Notes: generated from the sequence alone by a model not told the origin. DNA of 39,837 nt from Bacteroidales bacterium (GCA_017962275.1 JAGCVQ010000015.1:1-39837); one strand, 5' to 3'; shown: positions 22,974 to 33,760, numbered from the stretch's first letter. Translations and numbers: made by a program.

Positions 22974-24263
22974 ATGAAGAAGATCTATAGAGCGCACATC
23001 CTCTTTACGAGGGAGCGCACCCGTTTCGAGGTGCTGGAGAACGGCTATGTCGCGGTGGATGCCGACGGGCGTGTGACGGGCGTGGCAGCGGATCTGGCGT
23101 CGTTGGATGCTGAGGATGCCGAGGTTGTCGATTTTGGCGACCGTCTGCTGATTCCCGCCATGAACGACCTGCACGTGCATGCCCCGCAGTATCGCAACCA
23201 GGGTATCGCCATGGACATGGAGCTGCTGCCGTGGCTCCAGAACTACACCCTCCCCGAGGAGATGAAATACGCCGACACAGCCTATGCCGAGCGGATGTAC
23301 CGCCGCTTTGTGCGCGACCTGTGGCGTGTCGGCACCATGCGTACCTGCACCTTCGCCTCTGTCCACACGGAAAGCACCCGCGTGCTGATGCGCCTCTTCC
23401 AGGAGGCCGGCATGGGGGCGCTGGTCGGCAAGGTGGGCATGAACCGCAATTGCCCGGAAGGTCTTGTCGAGTCGGTTGAGGAGATGGTGCGGGGTTATGA
23501 ATCTCTGATCAATTCACAATTCACAATTCACAATTCACAATCGTTGGTGCGGCCGATCATCACGCCGCGTTTCATTCCGTCGTGTTCGCCGGAGATGCTC
23601 CGCGCATGTGGCGAGTTGGCGGCCAAGTACCAGCTGCCCGTGCAGTCGCATCTTTCCGAGAACAAAGCTGAGATCGCTCTGGTCCAGAAGTTGGAGCCGG
23701 AAAGCACCTGCTACGGCGATGCTTACGACCGTTACGGTCTTTTCGGGCAGACGCCCACCGTGATGGCTCATTGCGTGTTCACGGAAGGGGAGGAAATCGC
23801 CCTGATGAAACGGCGCGGGGTGATGGTGGCTCATTGTCCCACGTCGAACCTCAACGTGACCACGGGCATCGCGCCTATTCGGCAATTCCTCGACGAAGGG
23901 CTGCGCGTGGGGTTTGGCAGCGACATCAGCGGCGGCCACGACCTGAGCATTTTCCGGGTGATGGTCTATGCGATCCAGATGAGCAAGCTGCATTACCAAC
24001 GGGACCATGCCCGGTCGTTCCTCACCCTGTCGGAGGCCTTCTGGATGGCCACGAAGTCGGCGGGGAGTTTCTTCGGCCGTGTGGGCAGTTTCGAGCCCGG
24101 ATACGAGTTCGACGCCCTCGTCATCGACGACCGCGAGCTGAACCACGACCACTATTCGCTGTTGGAGCGTTTAGAGCGGTTCATCTACCTCGGCGACGAC
24201 CGCCAGATCGAAAGGCGGTTCTGCCGGGGAAAGGAGATTGGGGAGCCGGAATGGAGGTGCTAA
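22974..24263 (+). CDS. guaD: Guanine deaminase
   Basis: A 429-residue amidohydrolase converting guanine to xanthine and ammonia. Zinc-site motifs run in order: HVHAPQY (His67, His69), QSHLSEN, AHCVF and FGSDISGGHD, which carries the metal-binding Asp. The GSDISGG form and the HAPQ motif favour guanine deaminase over other amidohydrolases. Start 22974 gives the family's normal N-terminus. Residues 180-189 (NSQFTIHNSQ) come from four in-frame AATTCAC heptads, in what is otherwise a surface loop region before RPIITPRF. The reading frame continues intact through the array. It is probably cotranscribed with the S41 peptidase gene, which ends 5 bp upstream. Confidence 0.92.
   Translation: MKKIYRAHILFTRERTRFEVLENGYVAVDADGRVTGVAADLASLDAEDAEVVDFGDRLLIPAMNDLHVHAPQYRNQGIAMDMELLPWLQNYTLPEEMKYADTAYAERMYRRFVRDLWRVGTMRTCTFASVHTESTRVLMRLFQEAGMGALVGKVGMNRNCPEGLVESVEEMVRGYESLINSQFTIHNSQSLVRPIITPRFIPSCSPEMLRACGELAAKYQLPVQSHLSENKAEIALVQKLEPESTCYGDAYDRYGLFGQTPTVMAHCVFTEGEEIALMKRRGVMVAHCPTSNLNVTTGIAPIRQFLDEGLRVGFGSDISGGHDLSIFRVMVYAIQMSKLHYQRDHARSFLTLSEAFWMATKSAGSFFGRVGSFEPGYEFDALVIDDRELNHDHYSLLERLERFIYLGDDRQIERRFCRGKEIGEPEWRC
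23511..23538. repeat. 7-bp array AATTCAC x4 inside guaD
   Basis: Four exact AATTCAC heptads in coding sequence. The unit has no stop codon in any sense frame. One unit gained or lost would shift the guaD frame. Confidence 0.95.
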
Positions 24264-24316
24264 ATGCTGCTACAAAGCCCAGAAACTGACTTGTGCGATA
24301 TGCCAAACGAGTTGGA

Positions 24317-25858
24317 TTACCATTGTAACCGCTCAAGTCGGTACTCTTTATCATGCTTCAAAATGTAATAGACGGCATTGTCGTCGGTGGCAATCAGTTT
24401 GTAGAAATATTCGAAATCATTGGTGAGGGCGGGTTGACTCGGCGTAGGGTAAGGTTTCGCAACATACAAAACCTGATTGTCTAAGGAGTTGTTTTCCACT
24501 TTGGAGAGGACGACGGCGGTCTCACCGGCGCGGTTGTTGTTCAAAACCGTCCACAAGCGTTGTGGACCGTTGGTGAAATTGTTCTTGTGCTCATTGTAAA
24601 GGAAATAGATGTTGCCGTCGTGGGTGAAAACACCGGGCGTGTTCACCACGCAATTCATCTTGTAAAACTCCTTTGTCACCGTTGCGCGCGGAAATGTGCT
24701 GACCTCGGTCACGTCGCCATCCGGGGAGAGCATTATCTTATAAAGATTACGAGAAAAATAACCATAAATCCAATAGGAAGGACCGCCTAAGGATATTACT
24801 TGGCCTATGATGTCCCGATAGTTCAATTCCCCGACCAACAGGAGTTTTCCGTCCGGAAGCTCTTGAATCTCATGCATGTAGGGCAGAAAACTACCGATGC
24901 TGTCATGATAGACATCGCCGTTGTAGATGCAATCTTCCGGACTCACGGGCAGTTCAATGAAGGATTCTGTCGTTTCGATGCCACCGTCCTCGGAGACGAA
25001 ATAGGTGGACAGCATTTCTGAACTTTTGCGGCCGTGGCACACCACACCGCTGACAACGAGCCTTCCATCCTTCAGCAGCGATTTGGCGCAACGGTAAGAG
25101 GACTTCGGTCCAAAAAACTCCGTGGTGTTCGCTATGCCGCTTTCGTTATAGACTGAAATGTGCAGGGAATCTTCCGCCTTGCGGTCCAGATTTTCGTTGC
25201 AACCGTATTCAGCAAGGTAAACAACGCCGTTATTAGACACAAAAACAGGCGCATAATAGTTGATCAGATAATGTACGTTTTGTCTGTGATGCCAAAGCAA
25301 TTCCCCGTCACTGTTAAAGAGAGCCACATCTTCAATATGGCTTATGTCGCTTTTCGATTTTGGTTTGAGGACGGTCAGGATCGCGAATTTCGAGAGGTCC
25401 GGGGAGTATGCGAACTGCTGGAAGTATAAATCGTGTTTCTCGAAGGGCACGGAATACTTTGGCGTAAAGGACATCTTTTTTACGGTTCCGGCACCGGCGG
25501 GAACCGTTCCTTCCACGTAATCCAACGATTTTGTCTTCTTGTTGGTGCGCTCGCTGATGAGATGCACGACCCCCTCCGTCATATAGGCGAAGCGGCCTTC
25601 AAGGTCGTCGTCAAACTTCTGCACATCCGTTTGTTGGGTGGATTTGTTAAAGTGATAAATATAGAGATCGTCAAACCCGAAGGCAAGATCGCGGGAAACG
25701 GCGCATATCACGAGTTTGTCGTCATTGTTTTCCAACACCCATGTCTTGGCGTCGCGCCCCAACGAGATAGGCGTCCCGTCAAGGGTCGTGTTTTGGGCGT
25801 TCACTTTCATGGCGGAAGATGCAAGGAGCAACAATAAAGCCGGAATCCATTTTTTCAT
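24317..25858 (-). CDS. Secreted protein of unknown function, propeller-like
   Basis: A 513-residue protein with a signal peptide (about 1-21, ending KVNAQ). I do not recognise a named family. The body consists of repeated beta-strand pairs with phrases such as DGKLLLVGEL, DGRLVVSGVV, NNGVVYLAEY and DGNIYFLYNE at roughly 50-70-residue spacing. That is typical of beta-propellers that record or bind ligands. No catalytic motif, sorting domain or lipobox is visible, so it is probably periplasmic. It is convergent with guaD and lies downstream of tRNA-Gly on the same strand. I see no TAnnTTTG promoter in the 100 bp upstream. Confidence 0.7.
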   Translation of the reverse strand: MKKWIPALLLLLASSAMKVNAQNTTLDGTPISLGRDAKTWVLENNDDKLVICAVSRDLAFGFDDLYIYHFNKSTQQTDVQKFDDDLEGRFAYMTEGVVHLISERTNKKTKSLDYVEGTVPAGAGTVKKMSFTPKYSVPFEKHDLYFQQFAYSPDLSKFAILTVLKPKSKSDISHIEDVALFNSDGELLWHHRQNVHYLINYYAPVFVSNNGVVYLAEYGCNENLDRKAEDSLHISVYNESGIANTTEFFGPKSSYRCAKSLLKDGRLVVSGVVCHGRKSSEMLSTYFVSEDGGIETTESFIELPVSPEDCIYNGDVYHDSIGSFLPYMHEIQELPDGKLLLVGELNYRDIIGQVISLGGPSYWIYGYFSRNLYKIMLSPDGDVTEVSTFPRATVTKEFYKMNCVVNTPGVFTHDGNIYFLYNEHKNNFTNGPQRLWTVLNNNRAGETAVVLSKVENNSLDNQVLYVAKPYPTPSQPALTNDFEYFYKLIATDDNAVYYILKHDKEYRLERLQW

Positions 25859-25926
25859 AACGTTGAATGTATTGATTTATAGACTTATATACACGTAAGC
25901 TGATGTTCAATAGCGTTTAAAACGGA

Positions 25927-25952
25927 TAGAGACGTTGCGTGCAACGTCTCTA
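25927..25952. repeat. Palindrome TAGAGACGTTGC arms beside tRNA-Gly
   Basis: Perfect 12-bp arms with a 2-bp centre, six bases past the 3' end of tRNA-Gly. The outer TAGAGACG is shared with the palindrome at 7668-7701. It may serve as the tRNA terminator. Confidence 0.9.
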
Positions 25953-25958
25953 CATTTG

Positions 25959-26031
25959 AGCGGAAAACGAGACTCGAACTCGCGACCCCAACCTTGGCAA
26001 GGTTGTGCTCTACCAACTGAGCTACTTCCGC
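25959..26031 (-). tRNA. tRNA-Gly (GCC)
   Basis: The full cloverleaf folds on the minus strand: acceptor GCGGAAG with TTTCCGC, D-arm GCTC/GAGC, anticodon stem CAACC/GGTTG with loop TTGCCAA (anticodon GCC), and a T-arm with TTCGAGT. The discriminator base is U, as in other bacterial glycine tRNAs. CCA is not encoded. The variable loop is normal length. Confidence 0.96.
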
Positions 26032-26046
26032 TTGGGAAATCGGCGG

Positions 26047-26054
26047 CAAAAATA
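26047..26054 (-). promoter_or_regulatory. -7 element TATTTTTG (tRNA-Gly)
   Basis: Minus-strand A7, GTG, TATTTTTG, CCGCC, 15 bp from the mature tRNA 5' end. Confidence 0.7.
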
Positions 26055-26142
26055 CACTTTTTTTGATATGGTCCGACAGCCTGCGAATTTTTTTTTGACG
26101 CGGGATTCTTTTGTCAAAACAGGAGGCTTTCCTATTTTTTTT

Positions 26143-26150
26143 TATTTTTG
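26143..26150 (+). promoter_or_regulatory. -7 element TATTTTTG (T9SS cargo gene)
   Basis: TATTTTTG 25 bp before the ATG at 26176. It sits in a T-rich tract, so the match is weaker than at other sites. Confidence 0.5.
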
Positions 26151-26175
26151 CAACGGATAATCAAATCGACTAAGT

Positions 26176-29100
26176 ATGAATATTATACGATCTCTCTTTC
26201 GGTTTTCTTTGCTGATGGCCATCCTCTCCTTCGCTTGGGGCGGGGTAGTGTCCGCACAGCAATCCGGACAGCTTTACGTCAAGGTGAAGCGCGTCGAGGG
26301 ACAGGGTAATGGCGGAAACTGGCTGAACCTGACCTCTGCCTCCCGCGACAGCATCATGGCGGGCGCACCGTGGAAAGTGCAGCAACCGGAATACGAGTAT
26401 GGTACCTCGCCCGTGCTGGTGCGCGTGATTGACCCGACAGCGTTGCAGGCGTATGACTACCTTCTCAAAATCGACCCCGTGGCCAACAGTCTGGACAGCT
26501 CCCTCGTGGACGCTTCCGCTCACTGGACGCTGATGTGGTGCCAAAACGGTGCGCCGATGGGAAGTTATGTTTCGCAACATTCCATCGGGGAAGGCCGCGA
26601 GGAGGTTGTCGATGGGCACGGCATCGCCATCACGGTGAAGAACCGCCCGTTTATGATTTATGACACACTGCTTGATCATTATATAGGTGGTAACCGAACC
26701 TACGCCAACAATGCCCAATATGCCCAACCTGACCTGATCGGCTCGGAAGTGAACTACGAATCACCGGTCCGTTGGTTAGCCGGACTGGAGGATGTGAATG
26801 TGCATGCCCCGGGCAACTGGATCCGCGCCGGGCACAAATATGACTATCCGGATGTGGAGGTGTATTCTTGGATTGAAGATTGGGTTCCCTATCGCCGGTG
26901 GCGCAAGGAGGATTGTTTCAACACCTATAAAAAGAATGGTGGATGGGAAGTGTTACGCGGTTTTGCGGATTATCACGGACAATTTGAACATGTAGCCGGA
27001 GGCGTATGGGCACCGTACGTGCTGGCTTCCCCCTACGACGGAGGACCGAGAGCCTGGTGCCTAAACAAAGATGTCTCGTTTACTGGAGATTTCGGTCCTT
27101 TTTCTTATTATGATCCTCGGTATCCTTCCAATCCTAATAACATTTGCGGATACAATCAGACTCTTACCAATCTTTACTCCGTGGATATCGTTCTCACCCC
27201 CGACACTTCGCTTTGGACCAGGGCATTAGTGTTGGAATCGGGCTCAAGTGACAACGCCAATACGTTTGAAGTTACCCAGAACTTTCATAATCAAACCTAT
27301 CAGAATATCCGGCATGAGCCCAAAACCTGCCCATCCGTCGATAAGAACGGGAATCCCGATAACAGCGGCACTACCGGATTCGGGTGGTTCCCGGGGTATG
27401 CCATCAATGTGGAGACAGGGGAACGTCTCAACATCATGTTTGCCGAGAATTCCGAAGATGAGTATAACCACGGCAATGATATGCTTTTCAACCCCACCAA
27501 TGTCTTTGCCTTCCAAAAAGATTCGGTCGGAAACTACCTGTTGGATGGCAATGGCAATCCCATCCCTATGACTGTGCATGAATACGATTCCCTGTACGAG
27601 ACGTTTTACAGCAGCAATCCCTTTGGCGAGCCACTCTATGGTGGAAGACATTATGTGTATATTTGCGGCAGTTCAGGTAACACAATCAACACTTTCTATC
27701 GAAACGGCAATCTCCAGCGGAACTACAATAATAACGGGAATATTGCTTCGACAGGATATGTTCAATCACATGGCGGTACGTTTATGGGCAGTGACAGCAC
27801 GGAATATCCTTGGTTCGACTGCGGTGTCTATGATGAAGGGAAGTGGCTGGAGGAGAAGTTTGGAAAGCTGACGGAAATGACGAATCATCAGACTCTATTT
27901 TGCAAACAGCTGAAAATGCAGGTGTTCAACAACGTGATGTGGACGGGCATTCCGATGCCGGCGGAAGGGATGGAGGACCATTGGTTGGACAATACCGCAA
28001 CGGTGAAGATCAGGGTGACAAGACCGTACATGTTCTACTCCTCGGCGGTGGGTACAGGACCGGAAGTGCCCGCCAACGCAAATGCTCCGATGTTTTCGTT
28101 CACCACTCGGAATTATGACTTGGCTCAAGGTTATTCGCACTTTAATTTGGATGATAATATATTGACAGACAATCATATCGACATCAACAATATCGACGCG
28201 GTGGTAAGTCCGTGCAGCGGCGGGTGGTTTAGCGATCCCTCAACACAAGAGTCCTCCTTCAAATATCCCAAGGGGGTGAACAGAAGTCCCTATTTCGCCT
28301 ACTCTTTCTGGATGGGCGGTTTGGATGCTCAAGATTCCTTGCACTTGTTCGCAGAGACGTTCCATAATAACGGATACGATACGTGGCCGGGACCGCTCTC
28401 AACCCACGATGCTTCTACGGATGAGCAGACCGTCTCCCAATGGAACCGCACGTTCAAAATCACCCGTCGGGAGGTGCTGGAGTTTTTAGCTGGTTATCAG
28501 GATCCGGATTATACGATTCCGCAGCATATCCTCAATTGGCCTGCGCATGGCGATACCACCAAAGGGCAGGCTTGGTTGCTGGCTCCCTTCACCGATGTGG
28601 ATGGCGACGGGGTCTATAACCCCATGCATGGAGACTATCCTGACTTTCCGGGTGACATGGCGCAGTTTGTCATCTTCAACGATAGTTATGGAGAACATGC
28701 GGAAAGCGTAGGCGCGCCTTTTGGAGTGGAGGCACATGTTTTGGTGTATGCCTACGATACTCCCGAGGACACGGTGATGAACAACACCCTTTTCTTCAAC
28801 TACAAGGTTTTCAACCGTTCGCAAAACGATTACCATGACACTTACATCGGTCTATGGAACGACTGGGATTTAGGCTATGGCTATGACGACTACCTGGGTT
28901 GCGATGTGGAAAAGAATGCGGTGTACTGCTACAATGGATATGAGGAGGACGGCGAAAGGGGTGATGTTGGGCAGGCATGGACGTATGGCTTGGATTGGCC
29001 GGTGCAGACACTCCAAATACTCTCTGGACCGACGATTCCTGCTGACAATCTGGACAACCCCGCCTACTCCGATGGTGCTGACTGTTCTTTGTTTGTCGGC

Positions 29101-30204
29101 AACGGCTGGAACGAGTACGCTATCAATGGGGTTGGTTTTGGCGACGGCATTCCAGACAACGAACGCTATGGCCTGACGGGCTTTATCTATTACAACAACA
29201 CCACGGCTTCAAACGGAAATCCGAATACCAGCAACGACTATTATCACTTGATGCGCAACCGTTGGTATGACGGTTCGCATCTCAAATACGGGGCTAACGG
29301 TCATCCTTCCGACGGAAACAGTGGCATCGACTGCCGGTTCGTCTATCCAGGCAACAGCTATCCTTGCGACTTCGGCACGTATGGGGTGGAATTGCCTGAC
29401 AGTCTGTTGTATGCGGGAGAAGGGTGGACGGAATCGTCGGCAGGAAACAGTCCGTACGACCGTCGCGGTATCGCTTCGATGGGACCGTTCAACCTCCATA
29501 CGGGCGAGATGCAGGAGGTATCCTTCTGCATGGTGACACTTCCCCACCATTATGCGGTGAATAGCAACGGAATCACGATGGACAGCCTTCATCGTGTGAA
29601 CCCCGAATACCATAGTCAACAGTTCGTGATGCCGGTGGTTTACAATCTGTACGAGACCCTTTGCGAGGGGGAGGATTACGACTTCTTTGGCGAGATGTGC
29701 CATCAGTCGGGACTCTATTCCCATGTCGTAAGGAACTCGCAACACTCCAACGAGGTCGCGGATACGGTTTACCAATTGCATCTGACCGTGGTCCCTCGCC
29801 TCACATTGCTTTATGCAGGCGTTTTGCCGGGGGCTGGCTATCACGACAACGGATTTGACATTTCGGAGCAGGAAACGGAGAACCCCGGGACTTACGTTCA
29901 TACGTTGTCTGAATCCACTTCGGAAGGTTGCGAACACGTGACAATGCTCTTTTTGGATGTCCAAACCATTCATCCGCCGACACCCCCTATCAAAATCTAT
30001 CCCAATCCGACCACTCAATATGTGTTTGTGGAGTTGGATGCGATGGATGAGCAAGACCGGGTGCTGGTGTATGATCTGCAAGGGAAGCTGCTGCAAAGCA
30101 ATCCGTTTAACGATACGAAAATCCGGATCGATTTGACAGAATATCCATCGGGCCTTTATATCGTCAAGGTGGGCGACCGTTTCGGGAAAGTGCTTAAGAA
30201 ATAG
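26176..30204 (+). CDS. Giant secreted protein with type A T9SS sorting domain
   Basis: A 1342-residue secreted protein with a signal peptide (about 1-27, ending VSAQ). Most of the body is an uncharacterised extracellular region rich in Tyr, Asn, Asp and Gly. Near residue 805 a Ca-binding-like DVDGDGVYNPMHGDYP occurs, a motif common in large Bacteroidota surface proteins. At about 1155-1270 there are two divergent copies of the same CEG/GCxxV module found in the secreted proteins near 2-5 kb. The last 70 or so residues (KIYPNPTTQYV, VYDLQGK, YPSGLYIVKV) are a type A (Por secretion tail) sorting domain. No enzyme motif is visible, and adhesin or structural roles are guesses. It is a single-gene unit flanked by tRNA-Gly and atpD. 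Confidence 0.82.
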   Translation: MNIIRSLFRFSLLMAILSFAWGGVVSAQQSGQLYVKVKRVEGQGNGGNWLNLTSASRDSIMAGAPWKVQQPEYEYGTSPVLVRVIDPTALQAYDYLLKIDPVANSLDSSLVDASAHWTLMWCQNGAPMGSYVSQHSIGEGREEVVDGHGIAITVKNRPFMIYDTLLDHYIGGNRTYANNAQYAQPDLIGSEVNYESPVRWLAGLEDVNVHAPGNWIRAGHKYDYPDVEVYSWIEDWVPYRRWRKEDCFNTYKKNGGWEVLRGFADYHGQFEHVAGGVWAPYVLASPYDGGPRAWCLNKDVSFTGDFGPFSYYDPRYPSNPNNICGYNQTLTNLYSVDIVLTPDTSLWTRALVLESGSSDNANTFEVTQNFHNQTYQNIRHEPKTCPSVDKNGNPDNSGTTGFGWFPGYAINVETGERLNIMFAENSEDEYNHGNDMLFNPTNVFAFQKDSVGNYLLDGNGNPIPMTVHEYDSLYETFYSSNPFGEPLYGGRHYVYICGSSGNTINTFYRNGNLQRNYNNNGNIASTGYVQSHGGTFMGSDSTEYPWFDCGVYDEGKWLEEKFGKLTEMTNHQTLFCKQLKMQVFNNVMWTGIPMPAEGMEDHWLDNTATVKIRVTRPYMFYSSAVGTGPEVPANANAPMFSFTTRNYDLAQGYSHFNLDDNILTDNHIDINNIDAVVSPCSGGWFSDPSTQESSFKYPKGVNRSPYFAYSFWMGGLDAQDSLHLFAETFHNNGYDTWPGPLSTHDASTDEQTVSQWNRTFKITRREVLEFLAGYQDPDYTIPQHILNWPAHGDTTKGQAWLLAPFTDVDGDGVYNPMHGDYPDFPGDMAQFVIFNDSYGEHAESVGAPFGVEAHVLVYAYDTPEDTVMNNTLFFNYKVFNRSQNDYHDTYIGLWNDWDLGYGYDDYLGCDVEKNAVYCYNGYEEDGERGDVGQAWTYGLDWPVQTLQILSGPTIPADNLDNPAYSDGADCSLFVGNGWNEYAINGVGFGDGIPDNERYGLTGFIYYNNTTASNGNPNTSNDYYHLMRNRWYDGSHLKYGANGHPSDGNSGIDCRFVYPGNSYPCDFGTYGVELPDSLLYAGEGWTESSAGNSPYDRRGIASMGPFNLHTGEMQEVSFCMVTLPHHYAVNSNGITMDSLHRVNPEYHSQQFVMPVVYNLYETLCEGEDYDFFGEMCHQSGLYSHVVRNSQHSNEVADTVYQLHLTVVPRLTLLYAGVLPGAGYHDNGFDISEQETENPGTYVHTLSESTSEGCEHVTMLFLDVQTIHPPTPPIKIYPNPTTQYVFVELDAMDEQDRVLVYDLQGKLLQSNPFNDTKIRIDLTEYPSGLYIVKVGDRFGKVLKK

Positions 30205-30242
30205 AGGGTTGATGGTGGTGATGCTCGGGCGTAATTTTTTAA

Positions 30243-31820
<1,578 letters not shown>

Positions 31821-31826
31821 GGAGTT

Positions 31827-32063
31827 ATGAAGTTAGAGATTATCACTCCTGCAAGCACGTTGTTCACCGGGGAGGTCTCCCTGGTGCAGCTTCCCGGCAT
31901 CGACGGTCTGTTCGAGATTCTGAAATCCCATGCCCCGCTGGTCTCCGCATTGAAGGAAGGCCGTGTGAAGGTGGTGGACGACCAGAATCAGGAGCAGTTC
32001 TTCGACATCCGAGGCGGCGTGGTTGAGGTTAGCCACGACAAAGTTCTGCTGCTGGCGGAATAG
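31827..32063 (+). CDS. atpC: F1F0 ATP synthase subunit epsilon, short form
   Basis: A 78-residue protein matching the N-terminal beta-sandwich of the epsilon subunit. The opening LEIITPASTLF, PGIDGLFEILKSHAPLVSAL and the closing VEVSHDKVLLLAE are typical. The C-terminal two-helix domain, which inhibits ATP hydrolysis in E. coli (about 139 residues), is absent, as is common in Bacteroidota. It should therefore couple the rotor but not use the extended-helix inhibition. It is the last gene of the atpDC unit and a terminator follows. Confidence 0.93.
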   Translation: MKLEIITPASTLFTGEVSLVQLPGIDGLFEILKSHAPLVSALKEGRVKVVDDQNQEQFFDIRGGVVEVSHDKVLLLAE

Positions 32064-32084
32064 TGTGTGCGAAGTATGACTTAC

Positions 32085-32113
32085 AAGGCGACTCCCTACG
32101 GGGTCGCCTTTTT
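32085..32113 (+). terminator. Rho-independent terminator after atpC
   Basis: An 11-bp stem (AAGGCGACTCC with its complement, one G:U) closed by a 4-nt CTAC loop and followed by TTT, about 20 bp after the atpC stop. Confidence 0.88.
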
Positions 32114-32117
32114 GCAT

Positions 32118-32194
32118 CCTCACACTGCGGCTGTCGCCTTGTGTGGGGTTATTAGCACTCCGTGCGTCTTGTCCCTTCGGGACTGCTTAAGGAA
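32118..32194 (-). repeat. Dispersed structured repeat, copy B
   Basis: Reverse-complement counterpart of copy A. It carries CCTTAAGCA, GTCCC-GAA-GGGAC, TAATAA, and a CCCCACAC/GTGTGAGG hairpin enclosing GGC-GACA-GCC. It differs by 10-11 extra bases between the two hairpins. It lies between the convergent atpC and truB genes. Confidence 0.88.
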
Positions 32195-32209
32195 GACTTT
32201 ATAAGAAAA

Positions 32210-32932
32210 TTATTCCGACCTTTCGTGTATTTCGGGTTTTATCGAGTCCTCAACGCAGAGGCTGCCGATGCGAGTTCTCCGTAACGCGGTGAGGTGGGCG
32301 CCGCTGTTCAGGGCCTGGCCGAAGTCGCGGGCGATGGCGCGGATGTAGGTGCCCTTGGAACAACGGATGCGGAAGTCGATTTCCGGGAGTTCGAAACGGG
32401 TGATTTCGAACTCGTAAAGGGTGATGTTCTTGGCGGTCAGTTGCGCCTCTTCGCCGCGACGGGCAATCTCGTAGGAACGCTCGCCCTGGTGCTTCACGGC
32501 GGAAAACATCGGCGGAATTTGCTGAATCTCGCCGGTGAACTTTTGGGCAGCGTCCTCCGCCATCTCTCTGGTGATATGTTCGTAAGGATAGGTGGCGTCG
32601 ATTGGCTTCTCCAAGTCGTAACTCGGGGTGGTCGCGCCCATCATGAAGGTGCCGGTGTAGGTCTTCTCCTGCGCCTGCAGGGTATCGACCTGCTTGGTCA
32701 TCTTGCCCACGCAGATGAGTAACAGCCCGGTGGCCAAAGGATCTAACGTGCCGGCATGTCCCACCTTCACACGATGTCCGGCGGCACGGCTCGCCATCTT
32801 TCGCACCTTGCCCACCACATCGAAGGAAGTGCATTTGTAGGGCTTGTCAATCAGCAACAAGTCACCTTCCGGATTGATTGACAAATCCGGCGGAAGTTCG
32901 AAGGTGACATCGTGGATCATCTTCTTGAACAT
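32210..32932 (-). CDS. truB: tRNA pseudouridine-55 synthase
   Basis: A 240-residue TruB that isomerises U55 in the T-loop of tRNAs. The catalytic Asp64 lies in GHAGTLDPLATG. LLLIDKPYKCTS at the N-terminus and the later CSKGTYIRAIARDFG motif are family hallmarks. The C-terminal PUA extension of longer TruB proteins is largely missing, as in many Bacteroidota. Last gene of the ftsX-DUF3098-uppP-truB operon, starting 3 bp after uppP. This order is conserved widely in the phylum. Confidence 0.95.
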   Translation of the reverse strand: MFKKMIHDVTFELPPDLSINPEGDLLLIDKPYKCTSFDVVGKVRKMASRAAGHRVKVGHAGTLDPLATGLLLICVGKMTKQVDTLQAQEKTYTGTFMMGATTPSYDLEKPIDATYPYEHITREMAEDAAQKFTGEIQQIPPMFSAVKHQGERSYEIARRGEEAQLTAKNITLYEFEITRFELPEIDFRIRCSKGTYIRAIARDFGQALNSGAHLTALRRTRIGSLCVEDSIKPEIHERSE

Positions 32933-32935
32933 GGA

Positions 32936-33760
32936 CTACGCTAAGCTGAAAATAATGGCTAAGAGGCCGACAATCAGACAGTAAACGGCGAACCAGATCA
33001 GTTTGCCCTTCTTGACGATGTTGATCATCCATTTGCAGGCTAAGCAGCCGGTAACGAAAGCGGCGATGAAACCCACGAGGAGGGCGACGGGGGAAATACC
33101 GTCCATCGCGGTGCTGAACCCCTGTTCGGCGATGTCTTTCACGTCTAACAAAGCTTCACCAAGCACGGGCGGAATCACCATCAAGAACGAGAATTGCGCC
33201 ATCCGCTCTTTCTTGTTGCCTAAGAGAAGTCCCGTGGCGATGGTGGTTCCCGAACGGGAAAGGCCCGGCAGCACGGCCACGGCCTGTCCGATGCCGATGA
33301 TGAAGGCGTGCAGCGGGGAGATTTCCTCGCGTTGGCGGGGCTTGGCGTAGTAGGAGAAAGCCAACAGCGCCGCCGTGACTAACAGCATGATGCCGACAAT
33401 CAGCAGGCCGGAACCGAAGATTTCCTCCACAGCATCTTTGAAGAAGAACCCGACAATGGCGATGGGAATCATGGAAATCAGGATGTTGATGGCGAAACGC
33501 GTGCCCTCATTCAATCCGTCATAGCTCTTCCACGACTGTTTGGTGAACAGGTCCTTGAAAATCCAGACAACCTCTTTCCAGAGAATCGTCAGGGTGCTGA
33601 GCACTGTGGCCACATGCAGCACCACAATCATCGTCAGGTTCGATTCACCCTCCAGTCCGAAAAGATAGGACAAAATGGTGAGATGCCCGCTGCTGCTGAC
33701 GGGCAGAAATTCGGTCAATCCTTGCACAATGCCAAGGATCAGTGCTTCCAACCAGCTCAT
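32936..33760 (-). CDS. uppP: Undecaprenyl-diphosphatase (BacA type)
   Basis: A 274-residue integral membrane enzyme that removes one phosphate from undecaprenyl diphosphate, recycling the lipid carrier for peptidoglycan and surface glycans. [14 protein letters not shown] at residues 13-26 carries the catalytic Glu/Ser/His region. The second motif is [18 protein letters not shown]. About eight hydrophobic segments are visible. It lies 9 bp after the DUF3098 gene and 3 bp before truB, in the conserved operon. Confidence 0.96.
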   Translation of the reverse strand: MSWLEALILGIVQGLTEFLPVSSSGHLTILSYLFGLEGESNLTMIVVLHVATVLSTLTILWKEVVWIFKDLFTKQSWKSYDGLNEGTRFAINILISMIPIAIVGFFFKDAVEEIFGSGLLIVGIMLLVTAALLAFSYYAKPRQREEISPLHAFIIGIGQAVAVLPGLSRSGTTIATGLLLGNKKERMAQFSFLMVIPPVLGEALLDVKDIAEQGFSTAMDGISPVALLVGFIAAFVTGCLACKWMINIVKKGKLIWFAVYCLIVGLLAIIFSLA

